In this document: piece by piece, positions 62,715 through 64,000 of the stretch
How positions within the stretch are numbered: position 1 is the stretch's first letter
How the letters are laid out: each line of letters starts with the position of its first letter
DNA from: Vibrio zhanjiangensis
Lineage (GTDB): Bacteria; Pseudomonadota; Gammaproteobacteria; Enterobacterales; Vibrionaceae
Reading direction: 5' to 3'
DNA length: 64,000 nt
NCBI RefSeq assembly: GCF_030161235.1
Contig: NZ_BSPW01000024.1
Span: 62,001 to 126,000, forward strand
Made by a program: the position numbers and the translations under genes
Notes under the pieces: generated by a model
The model's database searches: none
What the model was told of the DNA's origin: nothing
Seen by the model: the letters and a program-made list of their open reading frames with translations, nothing else

Positions 62715-63755
62715 TTAGCTGTTAGTGATCATTACTTTTAAAGCGTTGTGTTTTTCTGCATTGATAAAGGTGTCATAGGCCTTGTCAGTTTCACTAAGAG
62801 AGAAATGGTGCGTACAAAGTTTTTCTGGATGTAGGTGCCCAGCGCGAATTTGCTTAATAAGGGCGGGGGTTGTGTAGGTGTGCACAAGTCCGGCAGTCAT
62901 GGTGAAATTGCGCTTCCACATATCTTCAAGGTTAATTGTGGCCGATTTTCCATGAACACCAAGCACGGCAATGTTACCGCCAGGGCGCACTAGCTTTTGT
63001 GACATATCCCAGCCTGCGGGGATTCCTATTGCCTCGATAACCACATCGACTCCTACATTATCGGTAATATCGAGAATTTGTTGAACAGCAGTATTTTCAG
63101 TGTTATTGATTGTATGAGTAGCGCCCAATTTCTTTGCTACTTCCAAGCGATGAGCATTATTATCGATGGCATATATCTTACTAGGGGTAAAAAACTTAGC
63201 TGTCATTAATGCTGCCAAACCTACTGGTCCGCAGCCTATTATGGCGATTGAATCAGCAGGCTTTAATTTTCCATCCAAGACGCCAACCTCATAGCCAGTT
63301 GGGAAAATATCGCTTAGAAATACTAATGACTCTGAGTCTATATCTTCTGGAGCATGGAATAAGCTATTATCCCCATGCGGAATTCTTACATATTCGGCTT
63401 GGCATCCGTCAATTTCATTTCCTAATATCCATCCCCCATTTAAACATTGACCAAATAGAGACTTTTGGCACATTGAGCAGCTGCCACAGGAAGTAATACA
63501 AGATATGATAACTCGGTCGCCAGGTTTGAATTTGCTAATGCGATGACCACACTCTTCCACGATTCCTACGCCTTCATGGCCAAGAATAGTATCACTTTTA
63601 AATGTCGAAACATTCCCTCTTAATATATGAAGGTCCGTACCACAAATAGTCGTTTTTTCAATTTTAACAATAATATCATTGTCATCAATTAAAGTGGGTT
63701 TAGGTCTTTCTTGAAGAGAGTGATTGCCTTGAGCATCCATTACGTAAGCTTTCAT
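62715..63755 (-). CDS. Zinc-dependent alcohol dehydrogenase family protein
   Basis: A 346-residue medium-chain dehydrogenase. The catalytic zinc site is seen in TTICGTDLHILRG and LGHEGVGIVEECG. The structural zinc uses CGSCSMCQKSLFGQC. The NAD(P)-binding turn is IAIIGCGPVGLAALM. The overall pattern is that of the threonine/sorbitol/isopropanol dehydrogenase group. It heads the operon with the symporter 78 bp downstream, and probably oxidises the imported compound. Its actual substrate cannot be told. Confidence 0.93.
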   Translation of the reverse strand: MKAYVMDAQGNHSLQERPKPTLIDDNDIIVKIEKTTICGTDLHILRGNVSTFKSDTILGHEGVGIVEECGHRISKFKPGDRVIISCITSCGSCSMCQKSLFGQCLNGGWILGNEIDGCQAEYVRIPHGDNSLFHAPEDIDSESLVFLSDIFPTGYEVGVLDGKLKPADSIAIIGCGPVGLAALMTAKFFTPSKIYAIDNNAHRLEVAKKLGATHTINNTENTAVQQILDITDNVGVDVVIEAIGIPAGWDMSQKLVRPGGNIAVLGVHGKSATINLEDMWKRNFTMTAGLVHTYTTPALIKQIRAGHLHPEKLCTHHFSLSETDKAYDTFINAEKHNALKVMITNS

Positions 63756-64000
63756 TTTACTTCACCTTTTCTATAATGAAATCTACCAATTTTTTAGCCG
63801 ATATAGTCTTAATGATAATTTTAAAGTAATATGATAAATACATTTGCATCTATAATTACAACTATTATTTAAAGGCATTAATCTAGTTGTGTTTTATCAA
63901 GTTATCACACAGGAAAAACAAAAGTAAACGTTTGCATGTGAATTATTTTATTTAAATTTTAATTTTGTTTTTTATTAACCTTAATAATAAATTTAATTAG
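63756..64000. promoter_or_regulatory. Upstream region of the dehydrogenase operon, LacI-type operator candidate
   Basis: About 245 bp, very A/T-rich. AAACGTTT (63926-63933) is a palindrome with the central CG of LacI/PurR-family operators (wider GTAAACGTTTGC). It could control the minus-strand operon or a gene beyond the right edge. Nothing else is clear. Confidence 0.4.

Noticed and set aside
63888..63909. CRP site from TGTG...CACA
   Set aside because: The half-sites are too far apart (22 bp rather than 16) for the TGTGA-N6-TCACA consensus.
1..64000. CRISPR array, insertion sequence, prophage or rRNA
   Set aside because: No regularly spaced repeats, transposase, integrase, phage structural motifs or rRNA stretches were recognised.

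Overview
The window looks like a stretch of the main chromosome of a Vibrio species. It carries a typical gammaproteobacterial backbone: sodB-grxD-topB, yejK/yejL/yejM, asd, ychE-adhE, minCDE-ycgL-ycgN, dgkA and tRNA-Ser/tRNA-Pro. It also has Vibrionaceae signatures: a VC2046/SO_2500-type protein beside sodB, a DUF2850-like protein, and a complete vibrioferrin siderophore locus. No phage, insertion sequence, CRISPR array or rRNA was seen.

Layout. 0-6.9 kb: a truncated SDR enzyme, the sodB/grxD/topB core, a second SDR, and a deacetylase-like gene translationally coupled to a NUDIX gene. 7-10.3 kb: an LtaS/OpgB-like phosphoglycerol transferase with dgkA, which would recycle the diacylglycerol it releases, then a lone periplasmic binding protein. 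10.4-14.1 kb: two tRNA genes flanking a TAXI-TRAP transporter. 14.2-17.3 kb: yejM-yejL opposite yejK. 17.5-24.5 kb: a type I secretion cluster of two HlyB/RtxB-like ABC exporters around one HlyD-like adaptor, followed by a membrane Hpt phosphorelay protein; no RTX substrate is in the window. 24.5-33.1 kb: a methyltransferase, an NhaC-family antiporter, asd, a voltage-gated-type cation channel, YchE and adhE.

33.2-36.2 kb holds the most unusual part. A short methionyl-tRNA synthetase of a type unlike E. coli MetG is preceded by an unlisted 34-codon leader ORF with seven Met codons (MMM then M, M, M). After it come alternative RNA pairings and a hairpin that buries the synthetase ribosome-binding site. 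This looks like a methionine-tRNA-responsive attenuator. Next to it is a coiled-coil protein with two RVxF-like (PP1-docking) motifs.

36.5-41.3 kb: minCDE, ycgL, a lytic transglycosylase, two cysteine-cluster proteins and a DUF2850-like protein. 41.4-57.0 kb: the vibrioferrin locus, with biosynthesis and export (pvsABCDE, minus strand) divergent from uptake (psuA-pvuABCDE, plus strand) around an A/T-rich region with a Fur-like dyad. 57.2-60.5 kb: an ADP-ribosyltransferase-like protein, a secreted endonuclease I and a secreted trypsin-like protease. 60.8-63.8 kb: an operon of a zinc alcohol dehydrogenase, a sodium:solute symporter and a 43-residue membrane protein overlapping the symporter end.

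All assignments are from reading the sequence; no database search was run. Several starts were moved from the longest possible ORF on the basis of Shine-Dalgarno sequences and remembered family N termini.
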